DNA from: Paenibacillus beijingensis
Lineage (GTDB): Bacteria; Bacillota; Bacilli; Paenibacillales; Paenibacillaceae
Direction: 5' to 3'
DNA: 64,000 bases
Assembly: GCF_000961095.1 (NCBI RefSeq)
Contig: NZ_CP011058.1
Coordinates: 310,001 to 374,000 of the forward strand
Positions within the stretch are counted from its first letter, which is position 1. Every line of letters starts with the position of its first letter. Shown in pieces: positions 45,966 through 55,143 of the stretch. The position numbers and the translations under genes were made by a program. Below the pieces are notes generated by a model. It saw only the letters and a list, made by a program, of their open reading frames with translations, was not told the origin of the DNA and made no database searches.

Positions 45966-47141
45966 TCACCCCAGCCGTTTAAATGCGCGCTCAATGTCAC
46001 CGATCAGCAGCTGCGGATCTTCCAGGCCGATATACATCCGCACGAGCACGCCCGTTACCGATTCGTAGCCGTCAGGCAGGCTCGGAACGGTGATCAAGCT
46101 TTCGTAGCCGCCCCAGCTTACTCCGATCCGGAAATACTCCAGCTGATCCGCCCACCTCTTCACCGTTTCGACCGGCAAGTCCAATTCGAACGCAAACAAG
46201 CTGCCGTAACCGCTCATCTGCGCTTTCGCCAGCTCATGCTGCGGATGCGACGGCAATCCCGGGTGGTGAACTTTGATCACGTGCGGCATGCCTTCCAAAT
46301 GCCCCGCGACCCGCAGACCGCTTTCGTGAAACCGTTCCATGCGCAGCGGCAGCGTCCGCAGGCCGCGCATCATCAGCGATGCGGTATGAGGCGTCATGAT
46401 GCCTCCGAGCAGCAAATACTCGTTCTCATCGATTTGCCCGATCCGCTCCGCCGAGCCGATAATGACGCCGCCGATCCCGTCGCTGTGCCCGCCGATGAAT
46501 TTGCTCGTCGAATGGACGACAAGGTCGATGCCGTACGCGAACGGGTTTTGCAGGCATGGCGTCGCCCACGTATTGTCAATGAGCGTCAGCGCCCCGATGC
46601 TTCTCGCCAAATCCGCGCAAAACTTCAAGTCTTGCAGCTGCATCATGAGGCTCGTCGGACTTTCCAAGTAGAACAGCTTCGTATTGGCGCGTACGGCCGC
46701 TTGCAGCTCCTGTTTGGATGAGCCGTCCACAAACGTCGTTTCAATCCCCATCTTCGTCAAAAAGCCTTCGAGCAGCTTGCGCGCCGGACCGTACACCTGA
46801 TTGACGCAGACGATGTGATCTCCCTGCCGGACCGACGACAATACAGCCGTTGAAATAGCAGCCATGCCGGAAGCGAAACAGCGTGCTTTCTCCCCGCCTT
46901 GAAGCTGCGCAAGCCGCTGCTCCAGCTGCTGCACGGTCGGATTGTTTCCCCGCGAATAGACCGGCTGATCGGTAAAGCTTTCCATCGCATGGTCGAATTC
47001 CGCATACGTCGCGAAGCTGAACAAGCTCGTTTGATATAAAGGCGTCGTGACGGAGCCGAAGTGACGTTCGTCGTGTTTGTCGTGAACGACGAGCGTCTGC
47101 GCCGATTCCCGGTTCATGGTAGAGCTCTCGGTTTCCGTCAT
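45966..47141 (-). CDS. Cys/Met-metabolism PLP enzyme (cystathionine gamma-lyase/synthase-like)
   Basis: 392 residues from ATG 47141. PLP-binding Lys in HSTSKFIGGHSDG; the family motifs YSRGNNPTVQQLEQRLAQLQ, ARCFASGMAAIS and DNTWATPCLQNPF are clear. Members act on C-S bonds of cystathionine, O-acyl-homoserine or related substrates. It lies 38 bp after a carbohydrate-type ABC permease gene on the same strand, an unusual partner for sugar uptake. The exact reaction cannot be assigned. Confidence 0.88.
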   Translation of the reverse strand: MTETESSTMNRESAQTLVVHDKHDERHFGSVTTPLYQTSLFSFATYAEFDHAMESFTDQPVYSRGNNPTVQQLEQRLAQLQGGEKARCFASGMAAISTAVLSSVRQGDHIVCVNQVYGPARKLLEGFLTKMGIETTFVDGSSKQELQAAVRANTKLFYLESPTSLMMQLQDLKFCADLARSIGALTLIDNTWATPCLQNPFAYGIDLVVHSTSKFIGGHSDGIGGVIIGSAERIGQIDENEYLLLGGIMTPHTASLMMRGLRTLPLRMERFHESGLRVAGHLEGMPHVIKVHHPGLPSHPQHELAKAQMSGYGSLFAFELDLPVETVKRWADQLEYFRIGVSWGGYESLITVPSLPDGYESVTGVLVRMYIGLEDPQLLIGDIERAFKRLG

Positions 47142-47179
47142 AGTGTCGTCATATCCTCTCTTCTTAGATCTGCTGGTTG

Positions 47180-48019
47180 TTAACCTTTTACGGCGCCGTC
47201 CGTGAGTCCCTGTACGATCAACCGCTGGCAAAGGGCGAACAGGATGACCGTCGGAATGATGGACAATACGGTTGCCGCCGACATCGATCCCCAATCGATA
47301 TCAAACTTCGTAATAAAGGAATTCATCGCGACGGGAATCGTCTTCGCTTCTTCCCTGTCGATGAACATGATCGAAAGAAACAGCTCGTTCCAGTTTTGCA
47401 CAAAGGCGAAAATAAAGGTGGCGGATATGCCCGGCTTCATGACCGGCAAAATGATGCGGAACAGCGCGGACAGCCGCGAGCAGCCGTCAATCATCGCCGC
47501 CTCTTCAAGGCTGGCCGGAATCCGTTGAAAAAACCCTTTGAGCATCAGCGTACAAAACGGAATGAGCAGCACCGAATAAATAAGAACGAGCGCGCCCTGC
47601 TTATTGAGCAGCCCCATGCTGGACATCATGCTGTACAGAGGCCCGAACCCGATAAACATCGGAATCATCTGCGTCAGAAAAAATCCGGTCATAACCTGTT
47701 TGTTTCCGCGGAACGTAAAGCGGGCCAGCACGTAGCTGCTCAGTATGGCGACGACAAGCACGATCAAAGCCGACAGAAGCGATACGAGCAAGCTGTTGCC
47801 GATATAGACGTGAAACTTCGAAATTTTGAAGATATTCGCGTAGTTTTCAAACGAAAGATGCTTCGGAAAATATTCGAGCGGAAATTTGAAAATTTCGTTT
47901 TTCGGTTTTAACGACGTAATGATCATCCAATACAGCGGGAATATCATAAACAGCAGCCAGACGCCGAGCACGATGACTTTGGAACCCGTTCCAAGCCTGC
48001 TCACGACCTTGTTCTTCAT
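47180..48019 (-). CDS. Carbohydrate ABC transporter permease (MalG/UgpE-like)
   Basis: 279 residues, six helices, EAA loop SLEEAAMIDGCSRLSALFRI. Its start overlaps the stop of the partner permease by one base (TAATG). Part of the binding protein-permease-permease set controlled by the GntR regulator; no ATPase is encoded in the locus. Confidence 0.92.
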   Translation of the reverse strand: MKNKVVSRLGTGSKVIVLGVWLLFMIFPLYWMIITSLKPKNEIFKFPLEYFPKHLSFENYANIFKISKFHVYIGNSLLVSLLSALIVLVVAILSSYVLARFTFRGNKQVMTGFFLTQMIPMFIGFGPLYSMMSSMGLLNKQGALVLIYSVLLIPFCTLMLKGFFQRIPASLEEAAMIDGCSRLSALFRIILPVMKPGISATFIFAFVQNWNELFLSIMFIDREEAKTIPVAMNSFITKFDIDWGSMSAATVLSIIPTVILFALCQRLIVQGLTDGAVKG

Positions 48020-48933
48020 TAAAAGTCACCTGCCTTACTTGCCCTTGTCGCAAAGAGATAGAACATCGTGTACAGCAGCAGCAAAATGATGGCAATGACG
48101 CCGATCGCGCTCGCCAAGCCGTAATCGCCGTTAAACACGATTTTATCGAGCATGAATGTGGACAAAATATGCGTCGAGTTGGCAGGCCCGCCGTTCGTCA
48201 TCGCATAAATAATATCCGGGAAGTTGAAAATCCAGATGACCCGCAGCGCGCTGGTCGTAATAATCGTCGGCAAAATATACGGAACGATGACGTGAAACAG
48301 CTTTTTGAACCAGCCCGCCCCGTCCATATCCGCCGCTTCAAACAGCTCTTCGGGAATGGACTGCATTGCGGCCATCAGCATGATGGCAAAGAAAGCGACG
48401 CCGTACCAGACGTTGGCCGTAATGACCGAAATCATCGCCCATTTCGGGTCGGACAGAAATCCGATGCGTTCCGAAATCAATCCCCACTTCAGCAGCAGAT
48501 CGTTAATGACGCCGATTTGGCCGTTGAACATCCAGCGCCAAATGATGCCGATCAGAAAGCCGGACATCGCCCACGAATAAAAGATAAGACCTTGATAAAC
48601 ACCTCTGCCCGGAAACTTCTTGTACAGCAGCAGCGCGAGCAGAAAGCCGATTCCAAACTGGAGTATGAGCGAAATAAATACCCAAGAAGCCGTATTTTTC
48701 AAGATCGTCGGAAGGCTCGGATCCTGCAAAACCGTTCGGAAATTATCGAAACCGATAAATCGGATATCGTTCAAATTGAATAAAGAATAATTTTGAAAGG
48801 CCATCACGATGCCTTTGAAAATCGGATAGTAAGTAAATAAAAGAACGGGAATAAGCGCCGGTACCAGACAGAAAAAAATAAAGATCGCGGTACTGCTCAA
48901 TCGACGAGGTTTACGGGCTTGCGTGTCGTTCAC
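48019..48933 (-). CDS. Carbohydrate ABC transporter permease (MalF/UgpA-like)
   Basis: 304 residues from GTG 48933, nine bases after GAGGAGG; the frame open to 48993 crosses a hairpin and lacks a ribosome site. Six helices, EAA loop ELFEAADMDGAGWFKKLFHV. Downstream of the binding-protein gene. Confidence 0.9.
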   Translation of the reverse strand: MNDTQARKPRRLSSTAIFIFFCLVPALIPVLLFTYYPIFKGIVMAFQNYSLFNLNDIRFIGFDNFRTVLQDPSLPTILKNTASWVFISLILQFGIGFLLALLLYKKFPGRGVYQGLIFYSWAMSGFLIGIIWRWMFNGQIGVINDLLLKWGLISERIGFLSDPKWAMISVITANVWYGVAFFAIMLMAAMQSIPEELFEAADMDGAGWFKKLFHVIVPYILPTIITTSALRVIWIFNFPDIIYAMTNGGPANSTHILSTFMLDKIVFNGDYGLASAIGVIAIILLLLYTMFYLFATRASKAGDF

Positions 48934-48961
48934 TAACTGGAACCTCCTCTGGGAAAACAGC

Positions 48962-48985
48962 AGATGGGCAGCGGTGTGCCCATCT
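48962..48985 (-). terminator. Hairpin between binding-protein and permease genes
   Basis: AGATGGGCA / TGCCCATCT with a six-base loop, followed on the minus strand by GCTGTTTTC. Such hairpins usually give higher expression of the binding protein than of the permeases. Confidence 0.55.
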
Positions 48986-49010
48986 CCTGTCATCTAAATC
49001 GTGGTGGGTA

Positions 49011-50327
49011 TTATTTGCCTTGCTTTTTCTCGTTCAGCCAGTAGGCATCCCATTTTTTCAGAGCGTCGTCTACGGAGAGCTTTCCTAAAATGACAAGCTG
49101 CGTATCTTGCTGAATTACATTGCGCCATTCGCCAAAGCCTTTGTAGTCCGTTTCAGGCTTCACCGGAATGTAGTGGGCGGTATCCGCGCTCATGTCCATG
49201 TACGGTTTGTAGTAGCCCGTTTTGTAGTACTCGTCTTCGGCAGCGGTCGTATGGACCGGAATGAGGCCGGTTTTTTGCGTAAAGAATTTGTTTTGATCCG
49301 GGCTCGACAGGAACGAAACGAGCTTCCATGCTTCCGCTTGATGCTTGGAGTACGATGTAATGCCCCATCCGGCAGCGCCGACTTTAAAGTGCGTGAGGCC
49401 GGAAGAACCTGCCGGGATTGCAGCCGTGCTCCACGTTCCTTCTCCCATCTTTTGCTTCACAACGTCAATAACGTCCGGGTCCTGAATGAGCATGCCCGTA
49501 ATGCCGGATTGGAACCCTTCCACCATTTCGGAGAAGCCCCAGCTCAGCGAATCTTTAGGAGCGCCTTCTTTATAAATGTTGAGGTGATTTTCGAGTGCCT
49601 GCTTCGCTTCCGGCGTGCTGAAGATCGTGCTGCCGTTTTTCAGGAACATCGCGTCGTCCGGATTCGTGTTCGCGCCGTTGTAGTCGCGGATCATATCGAC
49701 GATATAGCTGTCCGCGCCTTTGCCGCCCCGGAAGGAGTAGCCGTAACGGTTTTTGGACGGGTCGGTAATCTTTTTCGCCGCCTGATAGAGGTCTTCCCAC
49801 GTTTTCGGCGCTTCAAGACCTTTTTCTTTGAACCAGTCGGTGCGATAGAACAAAATCTTTTCATACAGACCGTAGGGTATGTAGTACGGCTTGTTGTCAA
49901 TATAGTTGGCCGTCAGCTTCGCGCTGTTGTTCAGCGTTTTGTAATCAGCCCAGTTTGCCGTATCGGCGGACAAATCGGCAACCCAATTGTTGGTGACGAA
50001 TTGCTTGACGGTCGAATCCCGTACTTCCATCACGTCCAGATCGGCTTTGGAGGACAGCATTTGCGCAATCTTGTTGTCCGCACTTTCAAGCGGCGGCGAA
50101 ATCAATTCGACTTTAATGCCCGGGTTCGCCTCTTCGAATTTCGTGAGCATTTGCTTGATGACTTCCGTGCGGGCAGGGCTTGTCAAACTTTCGATCATTC
50201 TTAACGTTACCGTCTCGGATTTACTGTCACCTGCGGAACTATCCTTGGTCGAACCGCTGGAGCAAGCTGTAATGGAACTGAAAGCTGTAACGGACAACAA
50301 TGCTGCTGCGAACAATTTCTTTTTCAA
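49011..50327 (-). CDS. Carbohydrate-type solute-binding lipoprotein
   Basis: 438 residues, family 1 binding protein. Signal MKKKLFAAALLSVTAFSSIT with lipidated Cys22. TTG start at 50327 with AGGGGG eight bases upstream. First gene of the ABC set; three GntR operators lie in front. The ligand is unknown. Confidence 0.92.
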   Translation of the reverse strand: MKKKLFAAALLSVTAFSSITACSSGSTKDSSAGDSKSETVTLRMIESLTSPARTEVIKQMLTKFEEANPGIKVELISPPLESADNKIAQMLSSKADLDVMEVRDSTVKQFVTNNWVADLSADTANWADYKTLNNSAKLTANYIDNKPYYIPYGLYEKILFYRTDWFKEKGLEAPKTWEDLYQAAKKITDPSKNRYGYSFRGGKGADSYIVDMIRDYNGANTNPDDAMFLKNGSTIFSTPEAKQALENHLNIYKEGAPKDSLSWGFSEMVEGFQSGITGMLIQDPDVIDVVKQKMGEGTWSTAAIPAGSSGLTHFKVGAAGWGITSYSKHQAEAWKLVSFLSSPDQNKFFTQKTGLIPVHTTAAEDEYYKTGYYKPYMDMSADTAHYIPVKPETDYKGFGEWRNVIQQDTQLVILGKLSVDDALKKWDAYWLNEKKQGK

Positions 50328-50411
50328 AACGCAATCCCCCTAAATGTTTGAATAAGCGGCTCACCGCCATTTCCATCCCGGCTGTTCTCAACCGGAACAA
50401 TACCACTATCT

Positions 50412-50426
50412 ACCTGTCATACAGGT
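50412..50426. promoter_or_regulatory. GntR operator 1
   Basis: ACCTGTCATACAGGT, a perfect ACCTGT/ACAGGT palindrome, about 85 bp before the binding-protein start. Confidence 0.8.
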
Positions 50427-50503
50427 AAAGCGAAAAAAATATTGCATCTTTCTTCGGGCTTGCTGAAACCTTCGTAAATCCATAATTCGTCGTTCTACTT
50501 GCA

Positions 50504-50518
50504 GCCTGTCATACAGGT
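50504..50518. promoter_or_regulatory. GntR operator 2
   Basis: GCCTGTCATACAGGT, identical to operator 1 except for the first base. Confidence 0.8.
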
Positions 50519-50568
50519 TAAATCAAACAGATCTGGTATTGTTCCCCCTTATACGAATGTTTTGTATC

Positions 50569-50589
50569 TAATGGGCATTGTGCCCATTA
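50569..50589. promoter_or_regulatory. 21-bp palindrome of unknown factor
   Basis: TAATGGGCA / TGCCCATTA around three bases. No T-run follows on either strand, so it is more likely an operator than a terminator. Confidence 0.5.
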
Positions 50590-50617
50590 AAACATAAACA
50601 AAGGAATAATGCTGTCG

Positions 50618-50632
50618 ACCTGTCTTACAGGT
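50618..50632. promoter_or_regulatory. GntR operator 3
   Basis: ACCTGTCTTACAGGT, the same palindrome with a changed centre, 74 bp after the GntR stop. Confidence 0.8.
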
Positions 50633-50705
50633 GAAAAAATCGCTAACTTCTTGTCCTATACTATCATCCCAAAATAGCAGTCGTCAATTCTCATGTCAGG
50701 TTTAT

Positions 50706-51380
50706 TTACTCGAACTCGTTAATCGCTCTAACCATCACGTCCATCATCTTATTAAACTCTTCTCTTGCCTTCTGCGGGTTCCGCTCCTCAATCGCCTCAA
50801 CCATGCTTTTGTGAAACGGATAGCTGTCGTGGAAAAATTCATTATGTCCGAATGGAGCGCGCCAAAATTCGACAAATGTATTCCAAATCGACCCGATGAG
50901 CTCCTGCAAAATGATGTTGTCGGAAGCTTTATAGATCGCTTGATGAAACTTCATATCGGCAATGGAGCTCTCCGTTCCTTTCGTGTTGCCGATCAGCTCG
51001 TAATAATGCCACATTTCGTCCAGATGCTCCTGCGTCGCTCTTACAGCAGCCAGTTCAACCGCAATGCCTTCCAATCCTCTGCGAACTTCGCACAGCTGCA
51101 GAAGCGCCGATTTTTCGTTCTCGATCGTGATTTTGGTCGACAATTGGTACAGGGACGGTTCTTTTACAAAAATTCCTTTTCCGTTCAGCACTTCGACGAC
51201 GTCGAGCGCTTCCAGATAACGAATCGCTTCCCGGATCGAGGATCTTCCGACGCCCAGCGTCGCCATAATTTTCTCAGCGGATGGAAGCTTATCTCCCTTT
51301 TTCAGTTGATTATTCTGAATATAGTCTTTTATTTCCTTTGATACCATTTCATGTGTCTGAACCTTTTTAATTTTCTTCAT
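50706..51380 (-). CDS. GntR-family regulator, FadR (FCD) subgroup
   Basis: 224 residues: winged helix at about 12-75 (LPSAEKIMATLGVGRSSIRE) and an FCD ligand domain with metal-binding His/Asp candidates (DMKFHQAIYKASDN and the later SMVEAIEERN). GAGGGG site. Upstream of and codirectional with the ABC operon; the repeated ACCTGT..ACAGGT sites before the binding-protein gene are its probable operators. The effector is probably the imported compound or a metabolite. Confidence 0.92.
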   Translation of the reverse strand: MKKIKKVQTHEMVSKEIKDYIQNNQLKKGDKLPSAEKIMATLGVGRSSIREAIRYLEALDVVEVLNGKGIFVKEPSLYQLSTKITIENEKSALLQLCEVRRGLEGIAVELAAVRATQEHLDEMWHYYELIGNTKGTESSIADMKFHQAIYKASDNIILQELIGSIWNTFVEFWRAPFGHNEFFHDSYPFHKSMVEAIEERNPQKAREEFNKMMDVMVRAINEFE

Positions 51381-51567
51381 TTTCGCTTCCCCTCTTGGCA
51401 GCCTAATTTACATAATTCATTGTTAAAAATGATAGCATGGCGGTTGGAAAGTTACAAATAGAGATTTATGAGGTACAACTGCGACATGTATCGGTTTATG
51501 TTATGTCCTCCCATTATACCAGATATTCCCGCTTGTCCGCTTCAAATCTTTATGCTTAAAGCCAAAT

Positions 51568-51600
51568 AAAAAAAGCCAACCGTTAGCAGCGGCTGACCCG
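51568..51600 (-). terminator. Terminator of the pst-phoU operon
   Basis: Minus strand: GTCAGCCG, loop, CGGTTGGC followed by seven Ts. Confidence 0.85.
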
Positions 51601-51628
51601 ATTTTTTTGCATCTTGATCCGTTTACCG

Positions 51629-52288
51629 TCACGCGTTCAAATCCGGACGGTGACCTGTTACAAGATAGGTGACGTTCTCGCCGATATTGGTCGCATGATC
51701 GGCGATCCGCTCGATATAACGCCCTACAAGGCAAAGCAGGATCGACTGCGATACGCCCATCGGCTTCTCGGCAACGAGCGTAAACAAGTCCCGCATAATT
51801 TGGCTGTACAGCATGTCCACCGTATCGTCGTCTTTGGCCATTTTGTAAGCCAGATCGACGCTTTCGTTTACATATGACTGGATGGATTCATAAACCATCG
51901 TTCCTGCAAGCTCGGCCATTCTCGGCAAGTCATTGAGCGGCTTGATGAGCGTCTGGCCTTCCATTTGCAGCACAACCTTGGCGATGTCAACGGACAGATC
52001 CCCCATCCGCTCCAGATCCGTAGAAATTTTGAAGGCGACCAGAACGCGCCGCAAATCTTTGGCGACCGGCTGCTGCGTCGCGATCAGCCTCGCCCCCAAT
52101 TCCGTAATCCGCTCCTCCAGCCGGTTCAAAGCGGGATCGGCGCTAATAATCTCCCGTGCTTCGTCGGCGTTCAAGGATTGAAGCGCCTCCATCGACTTCG
52201 TCAGCGCGCCTTCCACATGCTCTCCCATTTCCAACAGCATGCTGCGGAGCTGGTCCAAACCCTCATCCAACTCTTTCCGTTTGATCAT
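51629..52288 (-). CDS. phoU: Phosphate signalling regulator PhoU
   Basis: 219 residues in two three-helix repeats; motifs DLERMGDLSVDIAK and RYIERIADHATNIGE carry the metal-binding E..D..D sets. Modulates Pst transport and Pho signalling. ATG 52288 with GGGAGGAG. Last gene of the pst operon. Confidence 0.97.
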   Translation of the reverse strand: MIKRKELDEGLDQLRSMLLEMGEHVEGALTKSMEALQSLNADEAREIISADPALNRLEERITELGARLIATQQPVAKDLRRVLVAFKISTDLERMGDLSVDIAKVVLQMEGQTLIKPLNDLPRMAELAGTMVYESIQSYVNESVDLAYKMAKDDDTVDMLYSQIMRDLFTLVAEKPMGVSQSILLCLVGRYIERIADHATNIGENVTYLVTGHRPDLNA

Positions 52289-52325
52289 GTTGCTTCTCCT
52301 CCCATTATCCAATTCAAAATTTTGC

Positions 52326-53444
52326 TTATACTTTCCCCTTCTCCAGCTCCGCCATGAGCCGACTGAGTTCCGTCATCGCCCCATCGGCGCGGGCTTCGGC
52401 CTCCGCGGCGAATCGATTGATTTGATCCATTACGCTGCCGCTTTGCAATGCGGCCACGGACAGCTCGCCAAAGAGGTCCTTCGCTGCATTTACAGTCGGC
52501 CGGGTGCGCTCCGCTTCTTCTTTTCCACGCCCGCTTGCTGCGATCGCCTTCGCAACCGCGCTTTCGATATCGGCGATAAGCCCGGTTATTTGCAGCGCCG
52601 AACGCTCAGTCTGATCGGCCAGCTGCCGGATTTCATTGGCCACGACCGCAAAGCTTCGTCCGGCCTCGCCCGCTCGCGCCGCCTCAATCGTCGCGTTGAG
52701 CGCAAGCAGGTTGCAGCGTCCGGCCAGCTCCGTAATGACGGCGGAAATGCCGGTAACCGAGTGTGCCGTCTGCTCCAATCGGTCCATCTCACGCTGCTGG
52801 TTTCCGGCATGGGTCCAGATGTTGCCGAACGCTTCCGCTGCATGATCAAGCTGCTGTCTGCCCTGCTCGGTCGCCGCTCTCATCGACCGCGCCGAGTCCG
52901 CTCCTTGCCTGGCCGCAGCCGCTACGCGTTTCACGTCTTCTTCAATCGCCGTCAGCAGGCCGGACGTTCGCTCGGCCATCCGCCGCTGGCTGCCGCGCGC
53001 TTCTACCTGCATGATCCGGGAGCGCTTGAGCAGATCAGCAACCGTCACAATCCCCTTGAACCGACCGCCATCGGTAATGACGACCGCATCATACAGCCGC
53101 TCTTCTTCGCGTCCGAGCGCAAGATCGATCAGCTCCGGCAGCGGCGTGTCCGCTTCCAGAATAAGGGCGCCCTCATCGGCCAGCAGCATAACCGGCTTCT
53201 CGAAGTAAAGCGAGCTGCCGTATAACGTTCCAAGCCGGGAATAAAATTTGTTCCGCATCAGAAGCGACTTTGGCTTGTTGTCCGCCGCGCAAATGACAAC
53301 CGCTTCGGTTCCGGCATGCTGCTGAAACAATTGGTGCGCATCGCGTGAAGGGGAGTCCGGCGCAACAACCGGCGCCGCTCTGAGATCCGGTCCGATCGCG
53401 TCATGTTCTGTCTCGCCACGGTTAAATACGGCTGTAGCCGGCAT
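52326..53444 (-). CDS. Soluble CBS-domain protein with chemoreceptor (MCP) signalling domain
   Basis: 372 residues with no membrane segment. N-terminal half resembles a CBS-type ligand module (VVITDGGRFKGIVTVADLLK near 120-140); C-terminal half is an MCP helical hairpin with the highly conserved tip CNLLALNATIEAARAGEAGR followed by SFAVVANEIRQLADQT. GGAGG site. It sits between pstB and phoU, 42 bp after pstB and 37 bp before phoU, so it is probably induced by phosphate limitation. A link from phosphate or nucleotide status to CheA is an inference. Confidence 0.9.
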   Translation of the reverse strand: MPATAVFNRGETEHDAIGPDLRAAPVVAPDSPSRDAHQLFQQHAGTEAVVICAADNKPKSLLMRNKFYSRLGTLYGSSLYFEKPVMLLADEGALILEADTPLPELIDLALGREEERLYDAVVITDGGRFKGIVTVADLLKRSRIMQVEARGSQRRMAERTSGLLTAIEEDVKRVAAAARQGADSARSMRAATEQGRQQLDHAAEAFGNIWTHAGNQQREMDRLEQTAHSVTGISAVITELAGRCNLLALNATIEAARAGEAGRSFAVVANEIRQLADQTERSALQITGLIADIESAVAKAIAASGRGKEEAERTRPTVNAAKDLFGELSVAALQSGSVMDQINRFAAEAEARADGAMTELSRLMAELEKGKV

Positions 53445-53486
53445 AATGAAGTCCTCCCGTATTTATCTATTGCGCGAGTCCGGCTA

Positions 53487-54242
53487 TTAACCGAAGCGGC
53501 CGCTGATGTAATCTTCCGTCCGCCGGTCGACCGGGTTGGAGAACAGTTTCTCGGTTTCCGAATATTCAACGACTTCTCCGCTTAAGAAAAAAACGGTCTG
53601 ATCGGAAATACGCGCCGCCTGGTGCATATTATGAGTGACCATAACAATCGTGTAGCGCTCTTTCAGATCTTGGACGAGCTCTTCGATTTTCAAGGTAGAT
53701 ATAGGGTCAAGCGCCGATGTCGCTTCATCCATAAGAAGGATATCAGGGTTGACGGCGAGCGCGCGCGCAATACAGAGCCGCTGCTGCTGGCCTCCGGAAA
53801 TACTTAAAGCCGACCGCTTCAGATGATCCTTTACTTCATCCCATAAAGCGGCGGAACGCAGGCTGGTTTCCACGATTTCATCCAATTGCTGTCTTTTTGT
53901 AATGCCATGCAGCCGGGGGCCGTATGCGATATTGTCGTAGATGGATTTCGGAAACGGATTGGGCTGCTGGAACACCATGCCGACTTTTTTCCGCAGCGTT
54001 TCGACATCCACTTCGGAAGAATAAATATCGGTATTGGCGATTTTGATGCTGCCTTCGATCCTTGTGCCGGGAATCATATCATTCATTCGATTGAGCGTTC
54101 GCAGCAAAGTCGATTTTCCGCATCCGGATGGGCCGATGAAAGCGGTAATGGCTTTCTCGGGGATTTCCAAGTTCACATTTTTCAAGGCCTGAAAATCACC
54201 ATAGAACAGTTTCAGATTGTCGATCTTAATGAGTGCTTGCAT
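53487..54242 (-). CDS. pstB: Phosphate ABC transporter ATPase PstB
   Basis: 251 residues. Walker A GPSGCGKST (37-45), signature LSGGQQQRLCIARAL, Walker B DILLMDEATSALDP. Energises phosphate uptake. GGAGG site. Note the family usually reads DEPTSALDP; here Ala replaces Pro. Confidence 0.98.
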   Translation of the reverse strand: MQALIKIDNLKLFYGDFQALKNVNLEIPEKAITAFIGPSGCGKSTLLRTLNRMNDMIPGTRIEGSIKIANTDIYSSEVDVETLRKKVGMVFQQPNPFPKSIYDNIAYGPRLHGITKRQQLDEIVETSLRSAALWDEVKDHLKRSALSISGGQQQRLCIARALAVNPDILLMDEATSALDPISTLKIEELVQDLKERYTIVMVTHNMHQAARISDQTVFFLSGEVVEYSETEKLFSNPVDRRTEDYISGRFG

Positions 54243-54265
54243 AAGCGATCCTCCGAATGTGGATA

Positions 54266-55141
54266 TTATTTATGTTTCGAATATTTATTCCGCAGCAGAA
54301 TGGCGGAGAAATTCATGAGCAGAAGCAGCGCAAGCAGAACCATAATCCCTGCAGCCGCAAGCTGATGGAACTCTTCCTGAGGACGGGACAACCAGTTAAA
54401 GATTTGAATCGGCATAACCGTAAACGAATCCATCACGGAGCTCGGAAGGAAAGCGACAAAGGTCAACGCACCGATCATGACGAGCGGAGCCGTCTCTCCG
54501 ATTGCCCGGGACATGGCCAAGATGACACCGGTTAAGATTCCAGGGAATGCAGACGGCAACACCGCACGGTAAACGGTCTGCCATTTGTTTGCTCCAAGCG
54601 CAAACGACGCGTCGCGCCGGGATTTAGGCACCGCCCTGATCGCTTCTTGCGCAGAAACGATGATGATCGGCAGAACAAGCAGCGTCATCGTAAGGGCGCC
54701 AGCCATCAGACTGCGCTCCAGACTGAACAGGCGGACGAACAAGGTTAATCCGAGAATGCCGTAAACAATGGAAGGAACGCCTGCGAGCGTACTGATGTTC
54801 AGCTGAATCAAGCGCGTCCAGCGGTTCTTTGACGCGTATTCCTCAAGGTAAATAGCTGAACCGACTCCGAGAACGAACGAAATGGGTGCCATAAGAAGCA
54901 GCATATAAATCGTACCGACAATGGCCGATTTCAATCCGGACTGGCTTGCTCTCCGCGAAGGATAGTTCGTAAAAAGTTCCGGCTGCAATTTCGCCAAGCC
55001 GTCAGCGGCAATACTTACAATAAGCACCATTAACGCCAGCACGCCGACCGAAGTGCTTAATACAAACAGGATCCGGAATATGAAATCCATTCTCCGGCGG
55101 CTGGCGATTTGGTTTCGATCGACATCTTGCAGCATACTCAT
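54266..55141 (-). CDS. pstA: Phosphate ABC transporter permease PstA
   Basis: 291 residues, six helices. Motifs ALGANKWQTVYRAVLPSAFP and MSRAIGETAPLVMIGA are typical. Starts two bases after the pstC stop. Confidence 0.97.
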   Translation of the reverse strand: MSMLQDVDRNQIASRRRMDFIFRILFVLSTSVGVLALMVLIVSIAADGLAKLQPELFTNYPSRRASQSGLKSAIVGTIYMLLLMAPISFVLGVGSAIYLEEYASKNRWTRLIQLNISTLAGVPSIVYGILGLTLFVRLFSLERSLMAGALTMTLLVLPIIIVSAQEAIRAVPKSRRDASFALGANKWQTVYRAVLPSAFPGILTGVILAMSRAIGETAPLVMIGALTFVAFLPSSVMDSFTVMPIQIFNWLSRPQEEFHQLAAAGIMVLLALLLLMNFSAILLRNKYSKHK

Positions 55142-55143
55142 CG

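Larger units (their letters stand above)
50328..50705. other. Regulatory region between GntR and binding-protein genes
   Basis: 378 bp with no gene. Contains three GntR-type palindromes and a 21-bp palindrome at 50569-50589. I could not assign a -35/-10 pair with confidence. Confidence 0.7.
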
